64,000 nucleotides of DNA from Sphingobacterium sp. UT-1RO-CII-1 (GTDB lineage: Bacteria; Bacteroidota; Bacteroidia; Sphingobacteriales; Sphingobacteriaceae): positions 682,001 to 746,000 of the forward strand of contig NZ_JAPPVJ010000001.1 in NCBI RefSeq assembly GCF_026711005.1. The letters run 5' to 3'. A program made the position numbers and the translations under genes. Under the pieces are notes generated by a model. That model was not told where the DNA came from. It did no database searches and saw only the letters and a list, made by a program, of their open reading frames with translations. Below are positions 15,749 to 24,894 of the stretch, in pieces. The stretch's first letter is position 1. Each line of letters opens with the position of its first letter.

Positions 15749-16999
15749 TTAATCTAACTTTTTTCTCTTAAAAGGCTGCATCTTTAAGTAAGTAGCCGTC
15801 CGGAGGAACCATTCTAGCGGCCCATATAAATATTTATTTAGCCAAAAGGCGCTAAAAAGCAACTGGGCTATATAAATAAAAATTCCTAAGAAAAACAGCT
15901 CGGTAGTGCCCCATGTTTGAAAAAATGGCCCAAAAGCCCACATTGAAAATATTAAACAGCCAATTACACTCTGCATTTCATAGTTTGTCAGCCCCATACG
16001 GCCATAGGGTGAAAAAATGTCTAAATATTTAGAGAAAGCATGATGCTGATACAAAAGTGTAAACCCCATAACTATTGCCCCCGAGAATGCAACAATTTTT
16101 ATATCATTTAAAGTCATAAGACTTAAGCCTGTCCATATGTTTATCGTTTCGCCTCTTGCTAATGACCGGTAACTAAAATTGGGAAACAAACTAGCTATAT
16201 AGTTGATTAGTAAAACAATGGCCACAAAGCTGATAAAAAAAGCTAATAACTTGCCGGTAGATTGTTGTCTTTCGAAAAAACCGGAACGCCCAACAATTAA
16301 ACCCACTAAAAATAGCGCAAAAGTAAGATATCCACGCCCGAATAACCCAAATTGATAGTTAAGCTTACCAGCCAAACCTTGTGTAAAATTATGCTTTACA
16401 GCATTTATGAATGAAGGTTTAGTAACTTCTGTAGCTCGTTGGGCAGCTTGTGTCTGCGTGGTTACTTTTTGAGAAGAATTATCAACTTGCTCTGTTTTAA
16501 TATAGTTGGTATAACTCACTTGTATAATGCGAGGAGTGCCTATAAGCAGTAGCGTTACGACAATGATTAAAACACCAGATTTAACCCGATAAAGCAACAC
16601 CAAAATGCCACCGAAAACAGCGTAAAGCGAAATTATTTCGCCACCATAAAACATATTACCCACTAACCCTATTGCTAACATAACGACCATTCGCCAGATG
16701 AAGCGCTGTCTAAAATCAATGCCTTTTTTTGCTGCACGATCGAGTTGAATAAAAAAACTTAAACCAAAGAGAAAAGCAAAAATATTGATAAAACGCCCCA
16801 TAATAATGTTTTCCCCTATCCATTGAATAGTCGCATCAAACTCGGGGAATAGAGGCCGACGCATATCTGGGGAGAATGAAAAAATACTGAATTGCTGTAA
16901 CATGTGCATCAAAATAACGCCCAATAAAGAAAAGCCTCTTAAAGCATCTAATAAGGTTATGCGGTTAAGCGGGGTTGAAAGTGTTGTGTTTTGTTCCAT
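15749..16999 (-). CDS. DUF418 family membrane protein
   Basis: The 416-residue protein opens with RITLLDALRGFSLLGVILMHM, the standard start of DUF418 and related acyltransferase-like membrane proteins. It has many membrane segments, an extracytoplasmic insert rich in Gln/Thr (about 165-200) and a C-terminal DUF418 block (GRMGLTNYEMQSVIGCLIFS, GPLEWFLRTATYLKM). The exact reaction of DUF418 proteins is unknown; they are often linked to cell-surface modification. It is followed upstream by an NTF2-like gene on the same strand, 43 bp away, and is divergent from the two-component genes. Confidence 0.8.
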   Translation of the reverse strand: MEQNTTLSTPLNRITLLDALRGFSLLGVILMHMLQQFSIFSFSPDMRRPLFPEFDATIQWIGENIIMGRFINIFAFLFGLSFFIQLDRAAKKGIDFRQRFIWRMVVMLAIGLVGNMFYGGEIISLYAVFGGILVLLYRVKSGVLIIVVTLLLIGTPRIIQVSYTNYIKTEQVDNSSQKVTTQTQAAQRATEVTKPSFINAVKHNFTQGLAGKLNYQFGLFGRGYLTFALFLVGLIVGRSGFFERQQSTGKLLAFFISFVAIVLLINYIASLFPNFSYRSLARGETINIWTGLSLMTLNDIKIVAFSGAIVMGFTLLYQHHAFSKYLDIFSPYGRMGLTNYEMQSVIGCLIFSMWAFGPFFQTWGTTELFFLGIFIYIAQLLFSAFWLNKYLYGPLEWFLRTATYLKMQPFKRKKLD

Positions 17000-17042
17000 T
17001 ATGGTATTTATATGCTATATATATAATTCAATTTGAGAAAAC

Positions 17043-17537
17043 TTAGTCAGCAGGCTGAACCTGCAGGCGAATGAGCTGCCAACTGTTTTTATGTTTTTTA
17101 TAAATCTCTGTGACGCTCATGAATATTTTGCGTTCAACTTGGGTAAATACGACTTTCGTATGCAATACCGATACATCATCCATCAACTGAATTTCTGTTT
17201 CAAGAATATTTGCCTCGCTGTACTTACTAATGTCGTTTTTGATAACATCAATATATCCCGCTTTATCCATGCGAACCCCAGGTGCTAAAGAAATAAGGTC
17301 AATATGAAATAAGATATTTAAAGAGTCCGTTTGTCTTTTTTCTATCCACTGCCATTTATTCTTAGATAATTGGACAATCTGCTCTTCTATTGTTTTATTG
17401 CTTATAACAACAGGAATATTCTCTGTCTCATCGGGCTTAGGCATAGCTACTCCTTGCACAGGTGTAGCCAGAATAAGGTTGGTGAAAAATAAAAATGTAA
17501 GAATGATGATGCATTTTATATGGTTTCGTTTGTCCAT
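17043..17537 (-). CDS. Secreted NTF2/SnoaL-like protein
   Basis: The ATG at 17537 (MDKRNHIKCIIILTFLFFTNLILATP) gives a clean signal peptide. The frame extends 147 bp upstream, but those codons look like read-through of upstream sequence. The mature domain (about 40-165) fits NTF2-like/DUF4440: EQIVQLSKNKWQWIEKRQTDSLNILFH, MDDVSVLHTKV, MSVTEIYKKHKNSWQLIRLQV. Such folds bind small hydrophobic ligands or act as simple isomerases. A paralogue with closely similar motifs lies at 21805 in the enzyme cluster, which links the two strands of this block. Confidence 0.75.
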   Translation of the reverse strand: MDKRNHIKCIIILTFLFFTNLILATPVQGVAMPKPDETENIPVVISNKTIEEQIVQLSKNKWQWIEKRQTDSLNILFHIDLISLAPGVRMDKAGYIDVIKNDISKYSEANILETEIQLMDDVSVLHTKVVFTQVERKIFMSVTEIYKKHKNSWQLIRLQVQPAD

Positions 17538-17819
17538 TAATGATGGTTTTGAAATACATGTATACTTTTTTAAATCGCTAAACGATTCGAATATCTTACA
17601 AATAAGCCGCTGCCGTAACGGCTTGGGGGGCAAAACGAAAAAAAACAGCGTAAAGACGAAACACAAAATTGACTTAAAGCCCAATAAAAAAGGCTAGCAT
17701 AGATTTTACTACCCTTTTTACGGATACAGAGATATACTAAACTAGAATAGTTATTTTTGTAGCATACCGAAACTACTTATACATTAAGTATATAGGTCGA
17801 ACAATGGAACAGTATATAA

Positions 17820-18845
17820 ATGCAGAAAACATTGGCAAACAACTACAAGGCATATCAACTTCATGTCATAAGCTTTATAGCAGCGCTATTTGTGATTTAC
17901 CCGGACATCACGTGGCTACCTTATGACCTGGAGAAACTAACAGATGTGGCTAAAGGAAATTATATCGTTTTTTTCTTATTTAGATACCTGTATTTTGTTG
18001 GTTTAATATTTTCGTTGGTTAAGCTCAACCTCGCAAACATAGTGACCCCAGTATTTAAGAAGCGCTTACTGTATAATATCGGAATTACAATTCTGGCTTA
18101 TATCCTTTATGGTATTATTTCTTTTATACTATATGCAAAAATCAAGCATTTTGGAAGTTTAGTGTTATTTCAGTTTGCCATAATTGCGACACTAAGTACA
18201 TTGATGGGGCATATACTTTTGCTCTATACCGAAAAAAGAAAACGAGAGACAGAGATTGAAGAGCTGAAAATACAGAATCTGCAAAGCCAGTATGACGCCC
18301 TGACAAACCAGATAAATCCGCATTTTTTCTTTAACTCATTGAATGGGCTAACTGCGCTTATACACAAGCAGGATAACGAAAAAACGTTAACCTACATTAA
18401 TAAACTATCTGACGTATTTCGGTATATCCTGCAAAGTGATAAAAAAGGAATAGTGACATTGGGTGAAGAACTTGCTTTTGTTGATGCCTTTCGTTTCATG
18501 ATGGAGGTACGCTTTGCAAACAAACTGAGCTTTGAGATCAATATTCCGGAAGAAAGCACAGCTTACCAACTTCCGGTACTATCTATTCTTCCGATATTGG
18601 ACAACATCGTTGTTCATAATATGATAGATAGCGAACATAAAATGAACGTAAGTATATATTTGAATAGAGAGAAAGAATTGGTTATCTCGAACCCTGTATA
18701 CCCTAAACTATTTGCCCCTGTGACAAACGGAACAGGACTTAAAAACTTGGAGAATCGTTTTCTTTTACTGATGGGCAAAGAAGTGCGAGTAGAAAATAAA
18801 GAAGATACATTTAATGTCTATTTACCGTTAAAACAATTGGTATGA
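17820..18845 (+). CDS. LytS/YehU-type sensor histidine kinase
   Basis: The 341-residue protein has four membrane segments (about 15-30, 50-67, 85-107, 113-136), a linker helix, and a His_kinase domain of the LytS type with the phosphoacceptor His168 in QINPHFFFNSLN. The ATPase N-box reads LPILDNIVVHNM, slightly divergent from the usual ENAIKHN. It overlaps the following response regulator by 4 bp (ATGA), so the two are co-translated. It probably controls the enzyme cluster downstream; the signal is unknown. Confidence 0.85.
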   Translation: MQKTLANNYKAYQLHVISFIAALFVIYPDITWLPYDLEKLTDVAKGNYIVFFLFRYLYFVGLIFSLVKLNLANIVTPVFKKRLLYNIGITILAYILYGIISFILYAKIKHFGSLVLFQFAIIATLSTLMGHILLLYTEKRKRETEIEELKIQNLQSQYDALTNQINPHFFFNSLNGLTALIHKQDNEKTLTYINKLSDVFRYILQSDKKGIVTLGEELAFVDAFRFMMEVRFANKLSFEINIPEESTAYQLPVLSILPILDNIVVHNMIDSEHKMNVSIYLNREKELVISNPVYPKLFAPVTNGTGLKNLENRFLLLMGKEVRVENKEDTFNVYLPLKQLV

Positions 18846-19603
18846 AAGTATTGATCGTTGAAGATGAAACCGCAGCATATGATAGCTTAGTACACCTGCT
18901 ACATGAAATAGACCCCACAATAAACATTGTGGGAAATACAGAAAGTGTAGCACAGACTATTCAGTGGATAAATAAAAAGCCGTTGCTAGATCTGATTCTG
19001 ATGGATATCCATTTGTCGGACGGGTCGGCGTTTTTAACATTTGACCATATTGAAGTTGAAGTGCCTATAATTTTCACGACAGCTTATGATGCTTATGCTA
19101 TCGATGCCTTTAAAGTAAATAGTATAGATTATTTGCTTAAACCTATAAAGAAAACTGAGCTTGAGCAAGCACTTGCTAAGTTCAAAAAATTATCGAACAA
19201 TGCTATTACAGCATACTTAGAAAGAATAACACAACTATCGAGCGCTTCGACTTATCAAGACAAACTTTTGATTCCAGCGAAGGACAAACTCCTGCCCATT
19301 GATTTGAAAGATGTGTCTTTTTTCTATACAACAGATAAAACAACCAGCATAGGACTAAATAATGGAGAGCGCCTCCCCTACTCTAAAAGTTTAGATGTGA
19401 TTTTTTCTTCTCTAAACCCTGCTGACTTTTACCGAGCAAATAAACAGTTTATCATTGCTCGAAGAGCCGTAGACAACATTACGGTTTGGTTTGACAGTCG
19501 CTTATTGATCGCGCTTGATCATGATACTCCCGAACGTATTTATATCAGCAAGAATAAAGCTGCTGAGTTTAAAGATTGGTTTATCAACCGACCCTCCTCC
19601 TGA
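18842..19603 (+). CDS. LytTR-family response regulator
   Basis: The 253-residue protein has a receiver domain (about 1-115) with acidic residues in IVEDE, phosphoacceptor Asp55 in ILMDIHLSDG, and Lys in the LLKPI motif, followed by a LytTR DNA-binding domain (about 145-245; FYTTDKTTSIGLNNGERLPYSKSLD and FYRANKQFIIARRAV). It pairs with the overlapping histidine kinase. Targets are probably the genes from 19718 onward, inferred from position. Confidence 0.88.
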   Translation: MKVLIVEDETAAYDSLVHLLHEIDPTINIVGNTESVAQTIQWINKKPLLDLILMDIHLSDGSAFLTFDHIEVEVPIIFTTAYDAYAIDAFKVNSIDYLLKPIKKTELEQALAKFKKLSNNAITAYLERITQLSSASTYQDKLLIPAKDKLLPIDLKDVSFFYTTDKTTSIGLNNGERLPYSKSLDVIFSSLNPADFYRANKQFIIARRAVDNITVWFDSRLLIALDHDTPERIYISKNKAAEFKDWFINRPSS

Positions 19604-19717
19604 GAGAATAGTTTATTTTCGTCTTTACACCCCAATTTTTCGCTTTGCAGGCTTAACAAGCTGTCTGACAGATTAAATGCTTGATCTTTGTGTAAGAATC
19701 AACAATAAAATGATTTT

Positions 19718-20164
19718 ATGCAAACATTAGAACAGCACAACATTTTTAGATTTTACGATCGTCGAACGATTACCGCTGCAAAAAACCAAAACGATATCAC
19801 GAACAATTTCCAAGATTTATTGGATAGTTACTTCCTAAATGGGGAGGCACAGAAAAGAGGCTTGCCAGACGTTGCATATTTTGCAAAAAAATTAAACTTA
19901 TCTGCTAATTATTTCGGTGATCTCATGCGGAAAAAGACAGGAAAAACTCCCCGGCAATATATACAGAACACGATTATTGATTTAGCCAAATGCAAAATCA
20001 TATCGACAGATCAATCCATAAACGAGATCGCTTATGAGCTGGGGTTTACCTATCCGCAACACTTTATGCGGCTATTTAAAAAACACCTTAACTGCACAGC
20101 AATGGCTTATAGAATAAATTTTAAGAATGTTTCCGCAAAGGAATTAAACCTACAAAAGAAGTAA
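19718..20164 (+). CDS. AraC-type DNA-binding protein, C-terminal domain only
   Basis: The 148-residue product contains a complete double-HTH AraC domain (about 45-140): PDVAYFAKKLNLSANYFGDLMRKKTGKTPRQYI and NEIAYELGFTYPQHFMRLFKKH. Full AraC regulators of this group are about 280-300 residues with an N-terminal cupin sensor. Here only about 40 residues precede the HTH. It may be a truncated gene or a naturally sensor-less regulator. It is separated by one base from the cupin gene that follows, so it probably belongs to that operon. Confidence 0.75.
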   Translation: MQTLEQHNIFRFYDRRTITAAKNQNDITNNFQDLLDSYFLNGEAQKRGLPDVAYFAKKLNLSANYFGDLMRKKTGKTPRQYIQNTIIDLAKCKIISTDQSINEIAYELGFTYPQHFMRLFKKHLNCTAMAYRINFKNVSAKELNLQKK

Positions 20165-20165
20165 C

Positions 20166-20615
20166 ATGAAAAAGATAATTTATTGTACAATTTTCGCCTT
20201 ATTAAGTATTGCTACAAGTGCGTTGGGTCAAGAGCAATCTATTTTCCCGTTGGGAGAAAAAGCTAAGAATGTGAACCATACAGGCGATGTATGGTTAAGC
20301 GAACTGAACCAAGCAGATAGTAGCGTGAATAGTCAGGTTTCACTCGCTGTATTTGCACCAAATGCTAAATTAAACTGGCATAGACACTCTGCAGGGCAGA
20401 TTTTACTGATAACGGAAGGCGTAGGCTACTACCAAGAAAAAGGCAAACCTGTACAGATAGTACGCAAAGGCGATGTTGTTAAATGCCTCCCGGATGTTGA
20501 GCACTGGCACGGCTCTACACCGACAACAGGGGTTACATACATTGCCATATCGCCAAAAAGCAAAACCACATGGCTTGCCCCTGTGCATGAAGAAGAATAT
20601 CAAAAAATAAAATAG
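20166..20615 (+). CDS. Secreted cupin-domain protein
   Basis: The 149-residue protein has a signal peptide (cleavage near Gln22, SALGQ) and a single cupin with metal-binding histidines in LNWHRHSAGQILLITEG and VEHWHGST. Small cupins of this type act as isomerases, dioxygenases or simple metal-dependent enzymes; none can be picked. It closely resembles the cupin lipoprotein at 24077, an apparent duplicate at the other end of the cluster. It follows the AraC-type gene by one base. Confidence 0.82.
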   Translation: MKKIIYCTIFALLSIATSALGQEQSIFPLGEKAKNVNHTGDVWLSELNQADSSVNSQVSLAVFAPNAKLNWHRHSAGQILLITEGVGYYQEKGKPVQIVRKGDVVKCLPDVEHWHGSTPTTGVTYIAISPKSKTTWLAPVHEEEYQKIK

Positions 20616-20657
20616 TGATGATTTTACTTTCTGATAGTACAAAGTTATAACACACAC

Positions 20658-21773
20658 ATGAAATTAAATATAAACAAAATAGTACAAGCGCTGTTGTTGG
20701 GCATAACCATAGCTTTCGTAGTCGCATGCCAATGCGGCAAAGAGAATAGAGAGAACGGGTATATAACAATTGAGGAACAAGGTAGCTTTGCCATAGGCGG
20801 GACAGTAATAACCGCCCCTGGCAACTTTGACCCAATAGCACATGGAGCATTCAATCCTAGCAATCAGAGTAGTGAAGGCCAAACTTTACACGGCGACCAT
20901 GCATTTGTATTTTACCAGCGCCCTGTGAACGCACGTAAGCTTCCCTTAATTTTCTGGCACGGCTACGGACAATCGATGAAAACATGGCAAACCACACCGG
21001 ATGGACGTGAAGGTTTTCAGGATATTTTTTTAAGACGTCAATTCAGTGTATATAACCTCGATCAGCCGCGAAGAGGCAAAGCTGGACGTAGCACAAAGCC
21101 AATAACTCTAACAGCAACGCCAGATGACCAATTGTGGTTTGGAATTTTTCGTCTGGGTGTAGGAACAGAGTTTTACCCCGATGTCCAGTTTTCTAAAAGC
21201 CCGGAAGCACTACAACAGTTCTTCAGGCAGATTACACCGGATACCGGACCATTGGATATAGACCTAAATACAGAAGCTGTATCTGAGCTGTTTAATAAAA
21301 TTGGACAGGGTATTTTGGTAACCCACTCACAAAGTGGTGGAATGGGCTGGCTGACAGCTTTGAAAAACAGCAAGATACAAGCTATTGTTTCGTATGAACC
21401 CATGAGCAATTTTGTCTTTCCAGAAGGAGAAACACCTGACCCTATAGCTTATTTGGGTGGACAATTGGGAGCAATAACAGTTTCTATAACGGATTTTAAG
21501 AAACTGACAAGCATACCAATAGTAATGTACTATGGAGACTTTATTCCGGATGAACCAGTAGATATACCAGGACAAGAACAATGGCGTGCAGCTTATCAGA
21601 TGGCTAAAAAATGGGCAGACACAATTAATAAACATGGCGGAGACGCAACACTTGTAAGGTTGCCCGAAGTTGGCATCAAGGGTAATACACACTTTCCGAT
21701 GTCAGACCTAAACAACATAGAGGTGGCAGATCATATGTCAGCATGGCTTAAGAAAAAAGGGCTAGACAAATAA
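20658..21773 (+). CDS. Alpha/beta-hydrolase lipoprotein
   Basis: The 371-residue protein has a lipobox ending at Cys24 (FVVAC). The hydrolase core shows the oxyanion segment WHGYGQS, the nucleophile elbow THSQSGG with Ser in the S-x-S-G pattern, a candidate acid in the IVMYYGDF strand and the catalytic His in NTHFPMSD. These features mark a serine esterase or related hydrolase on the outer side of a membrane. Substrate unknown. It lies between the cupin and an NTF2-like gene in a rightward operon. Confidence 0.82.
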   Translation: MKLNINKIVQALLLGITIAFVVACQCGKENRENGYITIEEQGSFAIGGTVITAPGNFDPIAHGAFNPSNQSSEGQTLHGDHAFVFYQRPVNARKLPLIFWHGYGQSMKTWQTTPDGREGFQDIFLRRQFSVYNLDQPRRGKAGRSTKPITLTATPDDQLWFGIFRLGVGTEFYPDVQFSKSPEALQQFFRQITPDTGPLDIDLNTEAVSELFNKIGQGILVTHSQSGGMGWLTALKNSKIQAIVSYEPMSNFVFPEGETPDPIAYLGGQLGAITVSITDFKKLTSIPIVMYYGDFIPDEPVDIPGQEQWRAAYQMAKKWADTINKHGGDATLVRLPEVGIKGNTHFPMSDLNNIEVADHMSAWLKKKGLDK

Positions 21774-21804
21774 ATCATCTTTAAAAAAGCATAGAGAAAA
21801 TATT

Positions 21805-22248
21805 ATGAAAACAATTACCACAGGGTTTATTATAGCCTTACTTGGCTTAAAAGTATCATTTGCACAACAGGATGCCGAAACCCAGAAAATCATAGAGCTT
21901 TCTAAAGAAAAATGGACTTGGATGTCTGAAAAAGATACAGAGCCTCTAACTAAACTTTTTCATGAGAAATCAATGTTTGTGCACATGGGAGGTACATGGG
22001 GGAAAGAGCAAGAAATAAGTGTGATAAAAAATGGTAATATATGGTACAAAAAAGCAGACATCCACGAAGTCTCGGTAAATAGAATAAACGACACTGCAAT
22101 TCTACTGAATAGGATCGATTTATTGGCAGTGGTGGGTGGTAACGAAGTAACCAACCTTTTTATGGTAACAGAAGTATATGTTAAACAGCAAGGCGACTGG
22201 AAGTTGTCAGCGATGTCGTTTACCCGACTGCTTACACCAAACAACTAA
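21805..22248 (+). CDS. Secreted NTF2/SnoaL-like protein
   Basis: The 147-residue protein has a signal peptide (about 1-20, cleavage near FAQQ) and an NTF2-like domain: IIELSKEKWTWMSEKDTEPLTKLFHEKSMFVHMGG and MVTEVYVKQQGDWKLSAMSF. It parallels the leftward paralogue at 17043 in order and motifs. In this cluster it could act on, or carry, the product of the neighbouring hydrolases and cupins. The start lies 31 bp after the hydrolase stop. Confidence 0.78.
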   Translation: MKTITTGFIIALLGLKVSFAQQDAETQKIIELSKEKWTWMSEKDTEPLTKLFHEKSMFVHMGGTWGKEQEISVIKNGNIWYKKADIHEVSVNRINDTAILLNRIDLLAVVGGNEVTNLFMVTEVYVKQQGDWKLSAMSFTRLLTPNN

Positions 22249-22269
22249 ATTTAAAGACTTTAAGAGCTG

Positions 22270-23001
22270 ATGAAGAAAACAAAAATTATTGTAGGCTTAG
22301 CATTAATATTTAATATGCTACTAAGTATGCAAAATAGTTACAGCCAAACGGCTCCCGTTATGAGGTTAAATGCGAAAGAACAAAATTTGGTTAGTATTGG
22401 CGGGCTGGCTGCAAAAGGTGATTTACAGCGTTTAAAAAGCCAACTGGAAAAGGGACTTAATGCAGGTTTGACAGTGAACCAGATTAAAGAAAGTTTGATA
22501 CACGTTTATGCTTACGCAGGTTTTCCACGAAGTATACGGGCTCTACAGACTTTCATGACGGTGATAGATGAGCGAAAGGCAAGAGGCATTGTTGATGCAG
22601 ACGGCATAGTGGCATCAACGATTGATACAACAGAAGAAAAGTATGAACGTGGAAAAGAGGTATTGAAGAAGCTTACAGGTGTAAGAGAAAATGAAACAAA
22701 AACAGGCTACGCAGCATTTGCTCCTATAATAGAAGTTTTTCTAAAAGAACATCTTTTTGCCGATATATTCGAAAGAGATGTACTAAACTATAGCGAACGG
22801 GAACTAGTGACTGTAGCCGTACTGAGTAGCATAGGCGGAGTAGAACCTATGCTTCGATCGCATTTAAATATTTGCCTGCATCTAGGCCTTACGTCCGAAC
22901 AACTACAACAATGTGTAGATATAATTGCAACAAGCGTGGGAGAAAAAGAAGCAGAGCAAGCCCACGAAGTTTTGAATGAAGTACTACTGTCAAAAAAATA
23001 G
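22270..23001 (+). CDS. Carboxymuconolactone-decarboxylase-like protein, two CMD domains
   Basis: The 243-residue protein has a signal peptide (about 1-25) and two CMD repeats: residues about 38-100 (LVSIGGLAAKGDLQRLKSQLEKGLNAGLTVNQIKESLIHVYAYAGFPRSI) and about 145-235 (RDVLNYSERELVTVAVLSSIGG and GLTSEQLQQCVDIIA). The CxxC redox motif of AhpD-type members is absent. Members of this shape are found beside cupins and hydrolases in many genomes. The exact reaction is unknown. It precedes the DLH-like gene by 3 bp. Confidence 0.8.
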   Translation: MKKTKIIVGLALIFNMLLSMQNSYSQTAPVMRLNAKEQNLVSIGGLAAKGDLQRLKSQLEKGLNAGLTVNQIKESLIHVYAYAGFPRSIRALQTFMTVIDERKARGIVDADGIVASTIDTTEEKYERGKEVLKKLTGVRENETKTGYAAFAPIIEVFLKEHLFADIFERDVLNYSERELVTVAVLSSIGGVEPMLRSHLNICLHLGLTSEQLQQCVDIIATSVGEKEAEQAHEVLNEVLLSKK

Positions 23002-23004
23002 GAT

Positions 23005-24066
23005 ATGAAGAGATTTACACCACTATTTATTTTTGCAATGCTTGTGACAAGTAATAAAATAGTCAAAGCACAATCAGGGCAAGAACCGAAGCCAAAAAAC
23101 CTATATACGCTTGTATATGATGGAGCTATTGATAAAAATGAGACGGGCAAAGTAAATATTACGCCAGTAGCTTACAAAATTAAAGACGTTGACATCGCCG
23201 CTAATGTGTATACACCAGCTGGTTTTGACCGGTCTAAAAAGTATCCCGCAATTGTGGTAGCACACCCCAATGGTGGGGTCAAAGAACAGGTGTCAGGTTT
23301 ATATGCACAACGTTTGGCCGAAGCAGGCTATATAACGATTGTGGCAGATGCTGCGTATCAAGGAGCTAGCGGCGGACTACCTAGAAATACAGATAAGCCG
23401 GCCAATAGAGTTGAGGATATACATGCAATGGCTGATTTTATCTCACAATTTGATGGTGTTGATTTAGGGAAAATAGGCTTATTGGGTATCTGTGGCGGAG
23501 GTGGCTATGCTTTAAAAGCAGCACAGGCCGACAAACGTTTTGCGAGTGTCGCAACTTTAAGCATGTTCAACTCGGGAGAGGTAAGACGCAATGGTTTTCA
23601 AAAATCGCAGATAAACACGATACAAGACCGCTTGATACAAGCTAGCGAAGCCCGCGCGCAAGAAGCTGCAGGAGGTGAAGTAATTTATACTGGGACAATG
23701 AACCCTACTGATGAAGAAATAGCTACGATACCAACAGACTTGTACCGCGAAGGCTATATATATTACTACAGGACACATAAACACCCAAACTCGACCTTTC
23801 GATATACGTTAAGTAGTTTATTAGATCTGATGACTTTTGATGCGACCAGTAATATGGAGCTTATTGAGCAACCTCTCCTAATGATTGCAGGAAGCGAAGC
23901 AGATACAAAATACATGACTGATGAAGCTATTGTTAAAGCTAATAATACGCAAAAAAAAGAGCTGTTTATCCTAGAAGGAGCGACACATATAGAAACATAT
24001 TGGAAACCAGAGGTTGTGAAAAAAGCAGTAAAAAAACTAGTCGATTTTTACAACATAAATTTATAA
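23005..24066 (+). CDS. Dienelactone-hydrolase-like alpha/beta-hydrolase, secreted
   Basis: The 353-residue protein has a signal peptide (about 1-23) and an alpha/beta-hydrolase domain (about 65-345). The nucleophile elbow GICGGGGY puts a cysteine in the active-site position, as in dienelactone hydrolases. AHPNGG precedes it as an oxyanion motif, and a histidine in EGATHIETYW closes the likely triad. It resembles the YcjY/DLH group. Its neighbours (CMD protein 3 bp upstream, cupin 10 bp downstream) suggest a small-molecule pathway, possibly aromatic or lactone chemistry, but this is inference. Confidence 0.82.
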   Translation: MKRFTPLFIFAMLVTSNKIVKAQSGQEPKPKNLYTLVYDGAIDKNETGKVNITPVAYKIKDVDIAANVYTPAGFDRSKKYPAIVVAHPNGGVKEQVSGLYAQRLAEAGYITIVADAAYQGASGGLPRNTDKPANRVEDIHAMADFISQFDGVDLGKIGLLGICGGGGYALKAAQADKRFASVATLSMFNSGEVRRNGFQKSQINTIQDRLIQASEARAQEAAGGEVIYTGTMNPTDEEIATIPTDLYREGYIYYYRTHKHPNSTFRYTLSSLLDLMTFDATSNMELIEQPLLMIAGSEADTKYMTDEAIVKANNTQKKELFILEGATHIETYWKPEVVKKAVKKLVDFYNINL

Positions 24067-24076
24067 AAATTAAAAA

Positions 24077-24574
24077 ATGGTATTTATAAAAATAAAAAGA
24101 CTGCTTTTATTTGCAGGGCTAACAGCCATTGGACTAACTATAACAGCCTGTATGTTTACTAAAGAGCCTAAGAAAAGCAAAACGCCTTTCGTGAAGGGAG
24201 AAAAGATAGTAAGTGCTAATTTTGTAGGAACGGTATGGTTAAATCATCTTGTAGAAACCGATACTACCCACCATGTCAATATCGGCTCTGTAACTTTTGA
24301 GCCAGGAGCAAGAACAAATTGGCATTACCATGAGGGCGGACAGATACTACTGGTAACTGATGGCAAAGGGCTATACCAAGAAAGAGGAAAACCTATAGAA
24401 GTGATTCGAGCAGGAGAAGTTGTCAAATGCCCTCCTAATATAGCGCATTGGCATGGCGCTACACAGACTGAACCAATGACACACATCGCTATAGGTACCA
24501 ATACGCAAATTGGCAGTGCAGTATGGCTAGAGCCTGTAACCGATGAAGAGTTTAATGCCATGCATGATGAATAA
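24077..24574 (+). CDS. Cupin-domain lipoprotein
   Basis: The 165-residue protein has a lipobox ending at Cys25 (TITAC) and a cupin with histidines in TNWHYHEGGQILLVTDG and IAHWHGAT. It is the duplicate-like partner of the cupin at 20166, and shares its spacing. It is the last gene of the cluster, after which the repeat-rich region begins. Confidence 0.82.
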   Translation: MVFIKIKRLLLFAGLTAIGLTITACMFTKEPKKSKTPFVKGEKIVSANFVGTVWLNHLVETDTTHHVNIGSVTFEPGARTNWHYHEGGQILLVTDGKGLYQERGKPIEVIRAGEVVKCPPNIAHWHGATQTEPMTHIAIGTNTQIGSAVWLEPVTDEEFNAMHDE

Positions 24575-24730
24575 TTTTTTATATAGTGTCTGTTAAGAGT
24601 GAAATTGCCAAGATAAATCCTCTCCTAATTCAAGTAAAACTAACCTTTGACTAATTTTTAACAATTGCTCTCCAAGCAGTACTATCTTTAGTACCCTACG
24701 CATCAGAGAAAAATAAATATTAATAGAAAG

Positions 24731-24778
24731 ACTGTGCTCCGACTGAAACAAGAGGAAGACAGCGAAACAACATAAAAA
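24731..24778. repeat. Interspersed repeat unit, short copy 3
   Basis: CTGTGCTCCGACTGAAACA and GACAGCGAAACAACATAAA match the first part of the unit at 28007-28160. It lies between the enzyme cluster and the gene at 24895, about 1 kb from the third Rpn copy. Confidence 0.6.
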
Positions 24779-24894
24779 AGGAAGGAGAATGTAAAAAAGT
24801 TAAAGATCGACAAACGGACAAAAAAACAAATTTTATGAACTCGATATATCTAGATTCATATAATCTACTACCTTTGCCCGACAAAATAATTTTT

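Noticed and set aside
17538..17684. Extended start of the leftward NTF2-like gene
   Set aside because: The extra codons place non-homologous residues before a perfect signal peptide starting at 17537.
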